A stretch of 59,758 bases of DNA from Alphaproteobacteria bacterium (GTDB lineage: Bacteria > Pseudomonadota > Alphaproteobacteria > Ferrovibrionales > Ferrovibrionaceae): contig JAHCJR010000010.1 of assembly GCA_026126165.1 (NCBI GenBank), forward strand, positions 1 to 59,758. The letters run 5' to 3'. This document shows positions 48,052 to 56,241 of the stretch, piece after piece (positions within the stretch are counted from its first letter, which is position 1; each line of letters opens with the position of its first letter). Under the pieces are notes generated by a model that ran no database searches, had not been told where the DNA came from, and was given only the letters and a program-made list of their open reading frames with translations. The position numbers were made by a program, and so were the translations under genes.

Positions 48052-50019
48052 TCAGTAGCCCCAGAGATGTTGCAGGGACACAGCGCCGTGATCGCCGAGT
48101 GTGACGACCTGGGCGTTGAGGTCGGCATCGCCCGACTGCACCAGCAGGGTGCCGACGCCGGTCGGGGCCAGGTGCCTGGCGAGGCCCGGTATCGCCTCGT
48201 CGAGCCAGACCAGCCGCCAGCCGAAGGCGGGAACCTCGATGTGGCAGGAAAGTTCCGCCCCGTCATGGTTGAGGACGGTGATTTCCGTACCGGCTGCCTC
48301 GGCATAATCCAGCCGGCCGGAGCCGTTGACCACCAGCAGCGCCGAGCGGTAGCCGCCGCCCTGGCGGGCGCGGGCCAGCAGGTTGGTGCGCCCGACCACC
48401 GCATGGGAAGGCGTCAGCCAGTGCGGGAAATCCGGGATCGCCAGGCCGAGATTGCGCCAGGAGGACTGGAACTCGGTCACGTCCCGGTCGCCGCTGCCGC
48501 GATGCTCGACCACCAGTTCGGGGAGCATCTTGAAGCCTTTGCGGCGGATGCCCGCCTTGAGCCAGTCCGGCGTGAAGAACAGGATGCGCGCCTCGGCCCG
48601 CCCCGGATGGTCGAAGGCATCGAGCAGCTCGTCGGCGAAGACGGTGCCGGGCCGGTCCTTGGCATAGGGCATGCGCGCGATCAGCTTCCCCGCGCCATCG
48701 AACCAGTAGACCAGGAAGTCGCGGAAAGGCGGATTGGCGGCGTCGCAATCGAAGCCGAAGCGGAGCACGCTGTCGGCGCCGGTCAGCGGCACGCCATGCG
48801 GATCGAGCATGAAGCCCTGGCGCTCCAGCGTCTCGATGCGCGCCCGCTCGTCGGGTGCGAGCGCCATGTCGGTGCGGTCGACGCGCCGCGTCTGGATATG
48901 ATGGTTGCCGGAGATGAAGCCCGCGAGGGGCGCGGCGTTTGCCGGCTCCTGCGCGAACCAGAAGGAACCGCCATAGCCGCGATAATGGCAGTCGAAAAAG
49001 CCGCTCATGCTTTCCGCCGGCTTCTCCGCGCGCACTTCCTCGATGAAGGATTGCGGGTCGCGGGCGCGCTGGAAGCGGTTCGCTCCCGCCGACCATTCAA
49101 GGCCGCGGTCGGCGGCGAGATTGCGTTCGTAGTTCGGCACCGTCATCACCAGCCGGCCGCCACGCACCCGTTCCGGCGCGATGCGGAATTCCACATGCTC
49201 CTCCGGGTCGCGCCGGAATTCGTGCGCGCTGTGGAGCGTGGTGAGCGAGCCCTTCCAGAAGACGTCGGCGCAGACCCTGAGCCGGTAATGCCGGCCGCGC
49301 GTCAGGTCCGGATGGCAGACCATGGTGGAGATGGCGACCGGAAATCGCCGTGCGGGAAAATGCTCGCCGAGGCGGATCAGGTGCGACTGGCCGGGTCCGA
49401 GAATGCGCCAGAAGCGCCGCATCTCGGCGCCATGGTAGATCTCGATGCGGAACTGCAGCGGGTCCTTGATGCCGAAGAAGGTGCCGAAATGATTGGTCAG
49501 CAGCGCCTCGACCTCGTCGGCGTCCGATGGCGCCGGCAAGGTGCCGCGGCAGAACTCGAACTTCTCGCCCACCCAATGGACGGGAATGGCCGGATTGGCC
49601 CGCGCCGTCTCGCGGATGCTGAAGCGGAAGCGCAGGCCGGCATCGGCGCCTCCCGCCACCACCGCGTCGAAAGCCGCCGGATCGAGGCTGGCCGCATTGC
49701 GCGCGCCGGCTGCGAGGTCGTTGAACTGGGTCGAGCACCAGGTCAGGGCGAAGCCGGCCAGTTCCCGCTCCGCCTCCGCCCAGAAGGCCGCGTCGCCATT
49801 GACCAGAACCTGCCGCGCCCCGTCTTCGCGCAGCAGCAGGGCGACATCGGGCAGGCTCTGGCCGGTCTGGGTATGGGCGAGGCTCGCCAGGCCGCCGACC
49901 TTGGGCGGCTTCCGCCGCTTCTTCTTGCCGCCGGCCAGTCGGAGCAGGGCCTTGAGCAGGCGGCCCGGCTCGCGCCCGGGCGGGGCTGCGGCGGGCGCCT
50001 TCGTGCCGGTGGCTTGCAT
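48052..50019 (-). CDS. Large protein of unknown function in the nonulosonate locus
   Basis: 655 residues; no family recognised. N-terminal 45 residues are basic and Pro/Lys-rich (GGKKKRRKPPK near 30-40). No signal peptide or membrane segment is evident. The central part (about 170-300) is rich in aromatic and charged residues (HFGTFFGIKDPLQFRIEIYHG, RGRHYRLRVCADVFWKGSL, HEFRRDPEEHVEFRI). The C-terminal 150 residues (VVNGSGRLDYAEAAGTEITVLN... GWRLVWLDE) look beta-rich. Position between pseB and the FkbM gene suggests a role in glycan assembly. ATG at 50019 with GAGG upstream. Codon use matches its neighbours, so it is a real gene. Confidence 0.75.
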   Translation of the reverse strand: MQATGTKAPAAAPPGREPGRLLKALLRLAGGKKKRRKPPKVGGLASLAHTQTGQSLPDVALLLREDGARQVLVNGDAAFWAEAERELAGFALTWCSTQFNDLAAGARNAASLDPAAFDAVVAGGADAGLRFRFSIRETARANPAIPVHWVGEKFEFCRGTLPAPSDADEVEALLTNHFGTFFGIKDPLQFRIEIYHGAEMRRFWRILGPGQSHLIRLGEHFPARRFPVAISTMVCHPDLTRGRHYRLRVCADVFWKGSLTTLHSAHEFRRDPEEHVEFRIAPERVRGGRLVMTVPNYERNLAADRGLEWSAGANRFQRARDPQSFIEEVRAEKPAESMSGFFDCHYRGYGGSFWFAQEPANAAPLAGFISGNHHIQTRRVDRTDMALAPDERARIETLERQGFMLDPHGVPLTGADSVLRFGFDCDAANPPFRDFLVYWFDGAGKLIARMPYAKDRPGTVFADELLDAFDHPGRAEARILFFTPDWLKAGIRRKGFKMLPELVVEHRGSGDRDVTEFQSSWRNLGLAIPDFPHWLTPSHAVVGRTNLLARARQGGGYRSALLVVNGSGRLDYAEAAGTEITVLNHDGAELSCHIEVPAFGWRLVWLDEAIPGLARHLAPTGVGTLLVQSGDADLNAQVVTLGDHGAVSLQHLWGY

Positions 50020-50109
50020 CTCTGGGAGGACCTCGAATCGGATCGGAAGATTGCTAGTGGGGCGAGTATGGCGACTGGCGGAAATCTTGTGAATTAGGCA
50101 ATTCCAGCG

Positions 50110-51120
50110 TCAGAAATCCCATTTCCGCTCCAGCCAGTAGTCCGGCTTGCGGGCCTGTCCGATGCCAAGCCGCTTGGCAAGTTTGCGCGAAAGCCGTCCC
50201 AGCCAGTCGGTGCGCTGGCGCAGGGTCGGGCGGGGCGCCAGTTCGCGAATGGTGGTGCGCAGCGCGGCCGCTTCGGCGGCGTTGAAAATCCCCGCTTTCT
50301 CGGCCTCCTCGCTCAGCCACAGCGCCTCGTCGAGGAAGCGGTAGAGCAGAAAGACCAGCAGCAGTTTCGCCACTTCGGCCGGCCGGCCGCGACGCAGCAC
50401 CTCTTCCGGCGGACGGACATAAAACGCATCGCCGGCGACCAGGCGAGCGGAAATATCGCGCCGGTTGCGCCCGATGCCGAGATATTTCCGCAGATAGTAG
50501 TGATCGCGGTCGCCCTTGAAGCGGTAATGCCGGACCGGGAGGAAGTCGTAGAGAAGGAATCCCTTCTCCGCGAGGAAGGCATGCAAATCGAAGAGCAGCG
50601 GCTGGCCGCGGTAGAGCGGAACGATCTCCGCCTCGGTCTGGATGGCCAGCAGATCGGCCCAGTGCGCCGGCTCGAGGGCGCGCAGGATGTCCAGTTCCGA
50701 ACCTTGCGTGTCGAGCTTGACCAGGTTGGGCAACGGCCGGCCGTGCTCGCGGATGAAATCGGAGAAGGTGAGCAGCGGCACCTCTATGGTGGTCTTCAGG
50801 GTGCCATAGCCGATGCCGCTATAGGTTTCCATCAGGCCCGGATCGGGCGGATAGAGCGACGATCCCGAGGGCTTGTTCAGGACATAGAGCGTGCCCGGTC
50901 CGGTCCTGGCGCCGAGGCCGACCGGAAACCAGTGCTCGCCCGGCCGGCCGGCGCCGGCCTGCGCCGCGCAGGCGGCGGGGTCGGGCTCGATGGCATCGAC
51001 CGAGACCAGGCCCGCGAAGGGCAGCCAGTGGCGCTGGATGCCGCCACGCGCCCCGACATCGACGCATTTCAGGGAATCGCCGCCAAGCAGGCGGGCGAGG
51101 GCGTCCTTCTGGGTCTCCAT
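50110..51120 (-). CDS. FkbM family methyltransferase
   Basis: 336 residues. SAM-dependent methyltransferase fold: motif I CVDVGARGGIQRHW (about 19-32), AIEPDPAACAAQ with the ribose-binding Glu, and the FkbM signature NLVKLDTQGSELDILRAL near 150. The C-terminal 120 residues, helical and basic, are an extension not needed for catalysis. FkbM enzymes O-methylate sugars or fatty acyl groups; here a surface glycan is likely. The ATG at 51120 with AGGAC upstream is chosen; ATG 51159 is possible. Divergent from pseF. Confidence 0.87.
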   Translation of the reverse strand: METQKDALARLLGGDSLKCVDVGARGGIQRHWLPFAGLVSVDAIEPDPAACAAQAGAGRPGEHWFPVGLGARTGPGTLYVLNKPSGSSLYPPDPGLMETYSGIGYGTLKTTIEVPLLTFSDFIREHGRPLPNLVKLDTQGSELDILRALEPAHWADLLAIQTEAEIVPLYRGQPLLFDLHAFLAEKGFLLYDFLPVRHYRFKGDRDHYYLRKYLGIGRNRRDISARLVAGDAFYVRPPEEVLRRGRPAEVAKLLLVFLLYRFLDEALWLSEEAEKAGIFNAAEAAALRTTIRELAPRPTLRQRTDWLGRLSRKLAKRLGIGQARKPDYWLERKWDF

Positions 51121-51314
51121 GCTGATGTCCTGGCCGCTCCCGGGCGCTGGTTGAAACATCGTCGGTCGGATATGGCTTGCGGAGCCAGCGCGGGCGGACA
51201 CATTATCCATCGCCGGGTGAGCGCGCGTGCGCCGCCTGCTTGGCGCACTGCCTTATAGGGCATTTAGGCGGACATTTCGAGACTTGCGGCGGGGCGATTG
51301 CGGAGTTGGTTTCC

Positions 51315-52046
51315 ATGACGGCAAGAAGGCAAAAGCGCGGCCTGCGGGTCTGCGTCATTCCGGCGCGGGGCGGCTCGAAACGCATCCCGCGCAAGAATAT
51401 TCGCTATTTCCATGGTCGCCCGCTGATCCATTACCCGATCGCCACCGCGCGCATGTCGGGCCTGTTCGATCGCATCGTCTGCAGCACCGACGACGACGAG
51501 ATCGCCGCCGTCGCGCACGATGCCGGCGCCGAGGTGCCGTTCCGCCGTCCCGCCGCGCTGGCGGACGACTTCACGGTGACTGCCGATGTGCTGATGCATG
51601 CCATCGGCGAACTGGAGAGGGAGGCGCCGATCGACTATATCTGCTGCCTCTATCCGACGGCGATCTTCGTGCAGGCGCAGGTGCTGCTGGAATCCTACCA
51701 GCTCATGGTCGAACGCGACGCCACCGCGTCCTTCCCCGTCACCACCTTCGCATTTCCGATCTTCCGCGCCCATCGCCGGTTCGAGGACGGGCGGGTCGAG
51801 ATGTTCTGGCCGGAGAACATGAACCGGCGCAGCAACGACCTCCCCGAGGCTTACCACGATGTCGGCCAGTTCTACTGGTACGATGTCAGGAAATGGCGCG
51901 CCAACCCCATCATCTATCCGGCGGACGCGCGGACGGTGGTCATCCCCCGCTATCTCGTGCAGGATATCGACACGCTGGAAGACTGGCAGACCGCCGAGGC
52001 CATGTTCATGGCGCTCAAGCTCGACCTCGCCGGCGCGGAAGCCTAG
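51315..52046 (+). CDS. pseF: Pseudaminic acid cytidylyltransferase PseF
   Basis: Activates pseudaminic acid (or a related nonulosonate) as the CMP sugar. 243 residues of the CMP-NeuAc synthetase family (COG1083). CTP loop IPARGGSKRIPRKN at 16-29, IVCSTDDDEIAAVAHDAGAEVPFRRP, ICCLYPTAIFVQ and the C-terminal PRYLVQDIDTLEDWQTAEAMF, all typical of PseF. ATG at 51315 follows a weak site. It shares the bases CTAG with the convergent GNAT gene for both stop codons. It coexists with a different cytidylyltransferase domain in the fusion gene. Confidence 0.92.
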   Translation: MTARRQKRGLRVCVIPARGGSKRIPRKNIRYFHGRPLIHYPIATARMSGLFDRIVCSTDDDEIAAVAHDAGAEVPFRRPAALADDFTVTADVLMHAIGELEREAPIDYICCLYPTAIFVQAQVLLESYQLMVERDATASFPVTTFAFPIFRAHRRFEDGRVEMFWPENMNRRSNDLPEAYHDVGQFYWYDVRKWRANPIIYPADARTVVIPRYLVQDIDTLEDWQTAEAMFMALKLDLAGAEA

Positions 52047-52588
52047 GCCGGCTGCGGCTCGCGGCGGAATTCGCCGCTCAGGATCCCATAGAAGAGCGAA
52101 TCGTGCCACTTGCCCTCGGCCCAGTGGGTCTGGCGGTGCCGTCCGTCGAGGCGGAAGCCGAGGCGGTCGAAAAGCCCCATTTTCCTGCTGTCGAAATCAT
52201 AGATCTCCGACCAGACACGATGCAGGTTGAGTTCGTCGAAACCGTATCGAAGCAGCACCCGGCCCGCATCGGTGGCGAACTTCTCGTCGATATAGAGACC
52301 GTCGGCGCCGATATAGATGGAGAAATCGGCGTTGCGGTTCGGCCAGTCGATATAGCAGAGGCCGCAGGCGCCAAGCAGCCGGCCCCCGGAAAGCTCGACG
52401 ATCGAGAACATCTGGACGCGCGGATCGGCGAGCACCACGTCGCGGTACCATTTCGCCTGGTGCTCGGAGGTCAGCTCGCGGAATTCGCGAAAATGGCGCC
52501 GGTATTCCGGCCGGTTGCGCCATTCGAGAAGCTGTGCCAGATCCTGCGGTTCGATGCCACGGAGTCCGACATGCTCGCCCTTCAGCAT
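52043..52588 (-). CDS. GNAT family N-acetyltransferase (RimJ/RimL-like)
   Basis: 181 residues. LRGIEPQDLAQLLEWRNRPEYRRHFRE is the opening of sugar-amine GNATs such as PseH/LegH. FATDAGRVLLRYGFDELNLHRVW contains the acetyl-CoA-binding region and IYDFDSRKMGLFDRLGFRLDGRHR the C-terminal motif. Likely N-acetylates an amino-sugar intermediate of the second cassette. The ATG at 52588 has GGAGAG 8 bases upstream; a GTG at 52597 would overlap the preceding stop. It follows the NeuB-family gene after 5 bases. Confidence 0.82.
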   Translation of the reverse strand: MLKGEHVGLRGIEPQDLAQLLEWRNRPEYRRHFREFRELTSEHQAKWYRDVVLADPRVQMFSIVELSGGRLLGACGLCYIDWPNRNADFSIYIGADGLYIDEKFATDAGRVLLRYGFDELNLHRVWSEIYDFDSRKMGLFDRLGFRLDGRHRQTHWAEGKWHDSLFYGILSGEFRREPQPA

Positions 52589-52593
52589 GCCCG

Positions 52594-53685
52594 TCACTCT
52601 CCGGCGCGCGGCGCGAGATCGGCCGGGTAGAGCGCATCGCCGGCGGTCTTGTCGCGTTCGAGCGTGCGGCCGGCGACTGCGTCCAGCTCGAAGGGCGCGA
52701 TGGCGCCGCGCGGCGCCGGACGCAGCGCTTCCAGATCCTCGCTCCGCAGGCGATGGCCGCGCGGCAGGGCGCGCCTGAGCCGCAGGCAGCGCCGCTGAAG
52801 CACCACGGTCTCGCGCTCGTTTTCCTCGACGCGCTTGATGCCGTCGCCGAGCGCCGCCTCCAGCTCGCGCGTCGCCTCAACCATTTCCCGCCAGGTCCGG
52901 GGGTTCATGGCGAAGGAATGGTCCGGGCCTTCCCGGCTGTTATCGTCGGTGAAGTGCTTCTCGATCACCCGCGCACCGAGCGCCACTGCTCCAAGCACCG
53001 TCGCGTGGCCGGAGGTATGATCGGAAAGCCCGAGGATCATGCCGGGCCAGTGGATGGCGAAGCTCTGCAGCACGCGGAGATTGACATGCCGGAAATTGCT
53101 GGCGGCACCGGAATAGTTGGTGTTGCACTGCATCAGCACGATGCGCCGGTTGACCTCCAGGATGGTGTTCACCGCCCGCTCGACATCGGCCATGTCCGAG
53201 GCGCCGCAGGCCAGCATGACCGCCCGGTCATGGCGCGCGATGCGCCGGATCGACTCCGTCCAGGTGATGTCGCCGGAGCCGATCTTGAAGGCGGCGACCA
53301 GCGGCGCCGTTGCGTCGATCGCGGCGCTGTCGTAGGGCGTGGTCATGAAATGGATGCCGGCGGCGCGGCAGGTCGCCACCAGTTCCTGGTCCCAGGCCCG
53401 GTTGAGCTGATACTGCTCGTAGATCTCGTAGACCGGCTTCTTCCAGGCTGCCTGATGGCCGAACTGGCCGCCCAGGCTGCGGAAGCCGTGGTCGGACACG
53501 ATGTCCTTGGCCAGGAAATGCTGGAACTTCGCCGCGTCGGCGCCGGCCTCCTTGGCTGCCCAGATCAACGCCTTGGCGCGCTCCAGGTCGCCGTCATGGT
53601 TCGCCGCGATATCGGCGATGAAGAAGGTCGGGTGCTCCAATCCTATCCGGTCGCCTCCGATGGAAATCTCGCTTTCGTAGCGCAT
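52594..53685 (-). CDS. N-acetylneuraminate synthase family protein (second NeuB)
   Basis: 363 residues: a PEP-condensing TIM barrel (FFIADIAANHDGDLERAKALIWAAKEAGADAAKFQ; MLACGASDMADV; LGLSDHTSGHATVLGAVALGARVIEKHFT) and a C-terminal SAF domain (about 295-360). It lacks the GGLWHGR segment of PseI and is clearly a different subfamily (COG2089, legionaminate/sialate-like). Sugar substrate unknown. AGGAG precedes the ATG at 53685. It forms an operon with the RmlD-like gene (22-base gap) and the GNAT gene. Confidence 0.87.
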   Translation of the reverse strand: MRYESEISIGGDRIGLEHPTFFIADIAANHDGDLERAKALIWAAKEAGADAAKFQHFLAKDIVSDHGFRSLGGQFGHQAAWKKPVYEIYEQYQLNRAWDQELVATCRAAGIHFMTTPYDSAAIDATAPLVAAFKIGSGDITWTESIRRIARHDRAVMLACGASDMADVERAVNTILEVNRRIVLMQCNTNYSGAASNFRHVNLRVLQSFAIHWPGMILGLSDHTSGHATVLGAVALGARVIEKHFTDDNSREGPDHSFAMNPRTWREMVEATRELEAALGDGIKRVEENERETVVLQRRCLRLRRALPRGHRLRSEDLEALRPAPRGAIAPFELDAVAGRTLERDKTAGDALYPADLAPRAGE

Positions 53686-53707
53686 CGTCTCCTGCCGTTC
53701 CGGTCGT

Positions 53708-54598
53708 TCAGGCGGCATCGTGCGCGCCGAGGCGCCGGCGATGCGCGCGGGCAATGGCCGCCGTAGTTTCCGCGAGGCCGGGCAGGCGCCGTCCGAGCAG
53801 TGCCTCCGCCCGGCGCACATCCAGCCCGCAACTGTCCGCGCGCCGGACCGGGAGCGAACGGACGCTGCCGCTGCGCGCGCGGGTCGGAAAGATCCCAAGA
53901 TCCCTGGCGAGGCTGCGGTAGAAGGCCTCCTTGCTGACCACTTCGCGGCCGGCGACATTGAGCAGGCCCGAGGCTTCCGGCCTGCCGGCCAGATCGAGGA
54001 TCGCCTCGGCCAGATGATCGGCATCGATCGGCGAGGTGAAATAATCGTCGAAGAGGGAGACTTCCGCATCTTCGGCGAGGGATTCGAGGCACCATTCGGC
54101 GAATGTCGGCTTACCGCGCCAGCCGCGCAGTCCGACGACGTTGGTCCGCACCACCAGCGCATTGTCGAGCAGCAGCGCGAAACGCTCGCCGGCAAATTTG
54201 CTGCGGGCATAGTCGTTGAGCAGCAGGATCGGTGTCTTCTCGTCATGCACCGCGCGGCCATCGCCACTGAAGTAGTGATCGGTCGAGACATGGATCAGCC
54301 GCGCGCCGGTTTCGGCACAGGCCTGTCCCAGGATGCCGACCGCACGCGCATTGACCACGAAGGCCAGCCCCGGATCTGCATTGCAGGCATTGAGGTCCAC
54401 GATGGCGGCCGTATTGATCAGGACGGCCGGGCGCACGGTGGCTATCGTGCGCATGATCTGCTCGGGATTGGTGATGTCGAGGATGCATTCGGCCTCGCGC
54501 CGCGCCGCGCCGATGATGTCGAGGCCTCGCGCGAGGCCGACGCGCATCAGGGCCTGGCCGAGCAATCCGGTACTGCCGACCACCAGGGTTCGGCTCAT
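53708..54598 (-). CDS. RmlD-like SDR sugar nucleotide reductase/epimerase
   Basis: 296 residues of the RmlD/dTDP-4-dehydrorhamnose reductase superfamily. NAD(P) loop VGSTGLLGQAL (about 7-17), the conserved DITNPEQIMRTIATVRPAVLINTAA, HVSTDHYFSGDG, and Tyr-x3-Lys in LNDYARSKFAGE. FDDYFTSPIDADHLAEAI matches the RmlD substrate loop. It probably reduces a keto-sugar for the second cassette; there are no rmlA, B or C genes nearby, so rhamnose is unlikely. First gene of the RmlD-NeuB-GNAT operon. Confidence 0.83.
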   Translation of the reverse strand: MSRTLVVGSTGLLGQALMRVGLARGLDIIGAARREAECILDITNPEQIMRTIATVRPAVLINTAAIVDLNACNADPGLAFVVNARAVGILGQACAETGARLIHVSTDHYFSGDGRAVHDEKTPILLLNDYARSKFAGERFALLLDNALVVRTNVVGLRGWRGKPTFAEWCLESLAEDAEVSLFDDYFTSPIDADHLAEAILDLAGRPEASGLLNVAGREVVSKEAFYRSLARDLGIFPTRARSGSVRSLPVRRADSCGLDVRRAEALLGRRLPGLAETTAAIARAHRRRLGAHDAA

Positions 54599-54932
54599 CC
54601 GGTTCGCCCCGGCTTCCCCGGCGGCGCCTGCAGGATCGCGGCCAGGCCACGGCCTGACGCCAGAAGGAAGCTTCCCATAAAACAGGCCCCATCTGGATTG
54701 ATGATCGTCAATCCACGGAAATATCGGACGCGCGAAGCAAACGTAATGCCCCTCTTGCAGGCTCTAACGCCCGCATCGAAGGGTAATACAACATTACCAC
54801 ATTTTGTGTCCAGCACCGCCCGGCCGACAGCGGCTTGGGCGGATCACCGATTGAACTTCGGTCTTTACTTGCAGTAACGTCCGGCCACGAAAGTTGCGGC
54901 GGCCACATCCGGGTGCCGGACGATGGGGAAAC
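54599..54932. other. AT-rich divergent intergenic region with operator-like repeats
   Basis: 334 bases without a gene, between the divergent RmlD-like and GT-B-like genes. It is markedly AT-richer than its surroundings from about 54680 to 54810. It contains a 10-bp perfect palindrome GGAAGCTTCC (54666-54675), a 20-base near-palindrome (54695-54714) and GGTAAT-N5-ATTACC (54782-54798). A weak plus-strand promoter TTGAAC-N18-TAACGT (54851-54880) could serve the gene at 54933. Confidence 0.6.
54695..54714. promoter_or_regulatory. 20-base operator-like palindrome
   Basis: GGATTGATGATCGTCAATCC has 7-bp perfect arms GGATTGA/TCAATCC around TGATCG, with only the pair flanking GATC unmatched. Its place about 100 bases before the RmlD-NeuB-GNAT operon suits a dimeric repressor or activator. 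The regulator is unknown. Confidence 0.5.
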
Positions 54933-56228
54933 ATGGTCTCAGGAAACGCCGCCGATCGTTTCGTCGATTTGCTCTACCGGGTCCGCGGGCGCTTCGACCT
55001 GGCCACCGGCGGGGTCGACCGGGCGGCCGTGAAGCTCGCGCGCCGCATCAACTGGCGCAACTCCGAACCGGGCCGCCCGACGGTGCTCTGCTTCAACCGG
55101 GCACTGTTTGCCAAGGATCTTGGCGAGATGCGGCGCCATTGCGGCATCAACCTGCCGACCATCCACTCCGCGCGCGTGAAGAAGCCCCAGCAACGCTGGG
55201 TGGCCGAACGCTGGCAGGTGCAGACCTTCTTCACGCACTGGCTGGTCACCGAACTGGCCGCGACGGTGCCCCTCCTGGTCCGCTTCGCCACCCGTTTCCT
55301 TGCCGAGGCTTCGAAAACCTATCCGATCGACGCGGTCATGGCGGCGAATGTCGACTACTGGCAGGACGAGGCATTCCGCCTTGCCTGCCGCGATCTCGGA
55401 ATTCCGTTTCTGGTGCTCAGCCGGGAAAGCTATGGCATTCCCTATTGGCGGACGGCACTGCACAAGCGCTTCAACGACGCGCGCTTCACCTTCACCGGCA
55501 AGGGCGTGGCGGTCGCATCGGAGAACTGCGTCCGCTGTCTCGGCACGACGGAGGCGATGCGCGGCATCCGCATCGAGGCGACGGGATATCCGCGATACGA
55601 TCAATGGCTGGACGAACGCTCCACCCCGCCGGCTGCACGGACGGCGATCACGCTCATGTCCTACGCCGACCGGAACTATCACGCGCCGGAGAATTTCCGC
55701 CAGGTGCTGGAACTCTTCGTCGACAAGGCGGCGGCGCATCGCGCCGCCATGTCGGACGGGGCGCTCGATTTCGTGGTCAAGGTCAAGAAGCCGGCCGACC
55801 AGCCGGCGCTGGAATCGCTCAATCCGCGGCTCCGTGATCCGGCACTTGGCATCCGTATCGTCGCGGACGAGCCCCTGCCGCATCTGGTGCGCCGCTCGCG
55901 GATCGTGATCGGCTTCAACACCCTGGCCATGCTGGAATCGCTCATGGGCGACACGGCGGTGGCGGTGCCGTGCTGGGGTGACGCGCGCCGCGAGCAGGAG
56001 ATGAGCCTTTTGCACCATGGCGAGCCCGACGATCAGGAAGTCGCCTATTTCCCTGAATCGCCCGCGGCATTGGCGGATCTTCTCGACCAGGCCATTGCCG
56101 GAGCGCTGGCGCCAAAGGCGAGCCAGGAGGTTCGTTTCCGGCGTTTTTCGCGGCAGTCGATCGTGCGCTCGGACGAGCCGGCGTCGCTGCGGGTCGAGCG
56201 CTTCATACTGGAATGCCTGCGGGGCTGA
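54933..56228 (+). CDS. Putative GT-B surface-carbohydrate glycosyltransferase
   Basis: 431 residues; no exact family. The C-terminal half resembles capsule/CDP-glycerol-type transferases: FVVKVKKPADQPALESL, IRIVADEPLPHLVRRSRIVIGFNTLAMLESLMGDTAVAVPCWG, a region like that of the gene at 32478. The N-terminal half has AVMAANVDYWQDEAFRLACRDLGIPFLVLSRESYG. A CMP-nonulosonate transferase would fit the locus, but this is inference. GGGGAAAC precedes the ATG at 54933. Methyltransferase gene follows after 13 bases. Confidence 0.6.
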   Translation: MVSGNAADRFVDLLYRVRGRFDLATGGVDRAAVKLARRINWRNSEPGRPTVLCFNRALFAKDLGEMRRHCGINLPTIHSARVKKPQQRWVAERWQVQTFFTHWLVTELAATVPLLVRFATRFLAEASKTYPIDAVMAANVDYWQDEAFRLACRDLGIPFLVLSRESYGIPYWRTALHKRFNDARFTFTGKGVAVASENCVRCLGTTEAMRGIRIEATGYPRYDQWLDERSTPPAARTAITLMSYADRNYHAPENFRQVLELFVDKAAAHRAAMSDGALDFVVKVKKPADQPALESLNPRLRDPALGIRIVADEPLPHLVRRSRIVIGFNTLAMLESLMGDTAVAVPCWGDARREQEMSLLHHGEPDDQEVAYFPESPAALADLLDQAIAGALAPKASQEVRFRRFSRQSIVRSDEPASLRVERFILECLRG

Positions 56229-56241
56229 GCGGGGTGCGATC

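Noticed and set aside
53708..54598. RmlD-like gene as part of a dTDP-rhamnose pathway
   Set aside because: No rmlA, rmlB or rmlC genes are nearby; its operon partners are a NeuB-family synthase and a GNAT.
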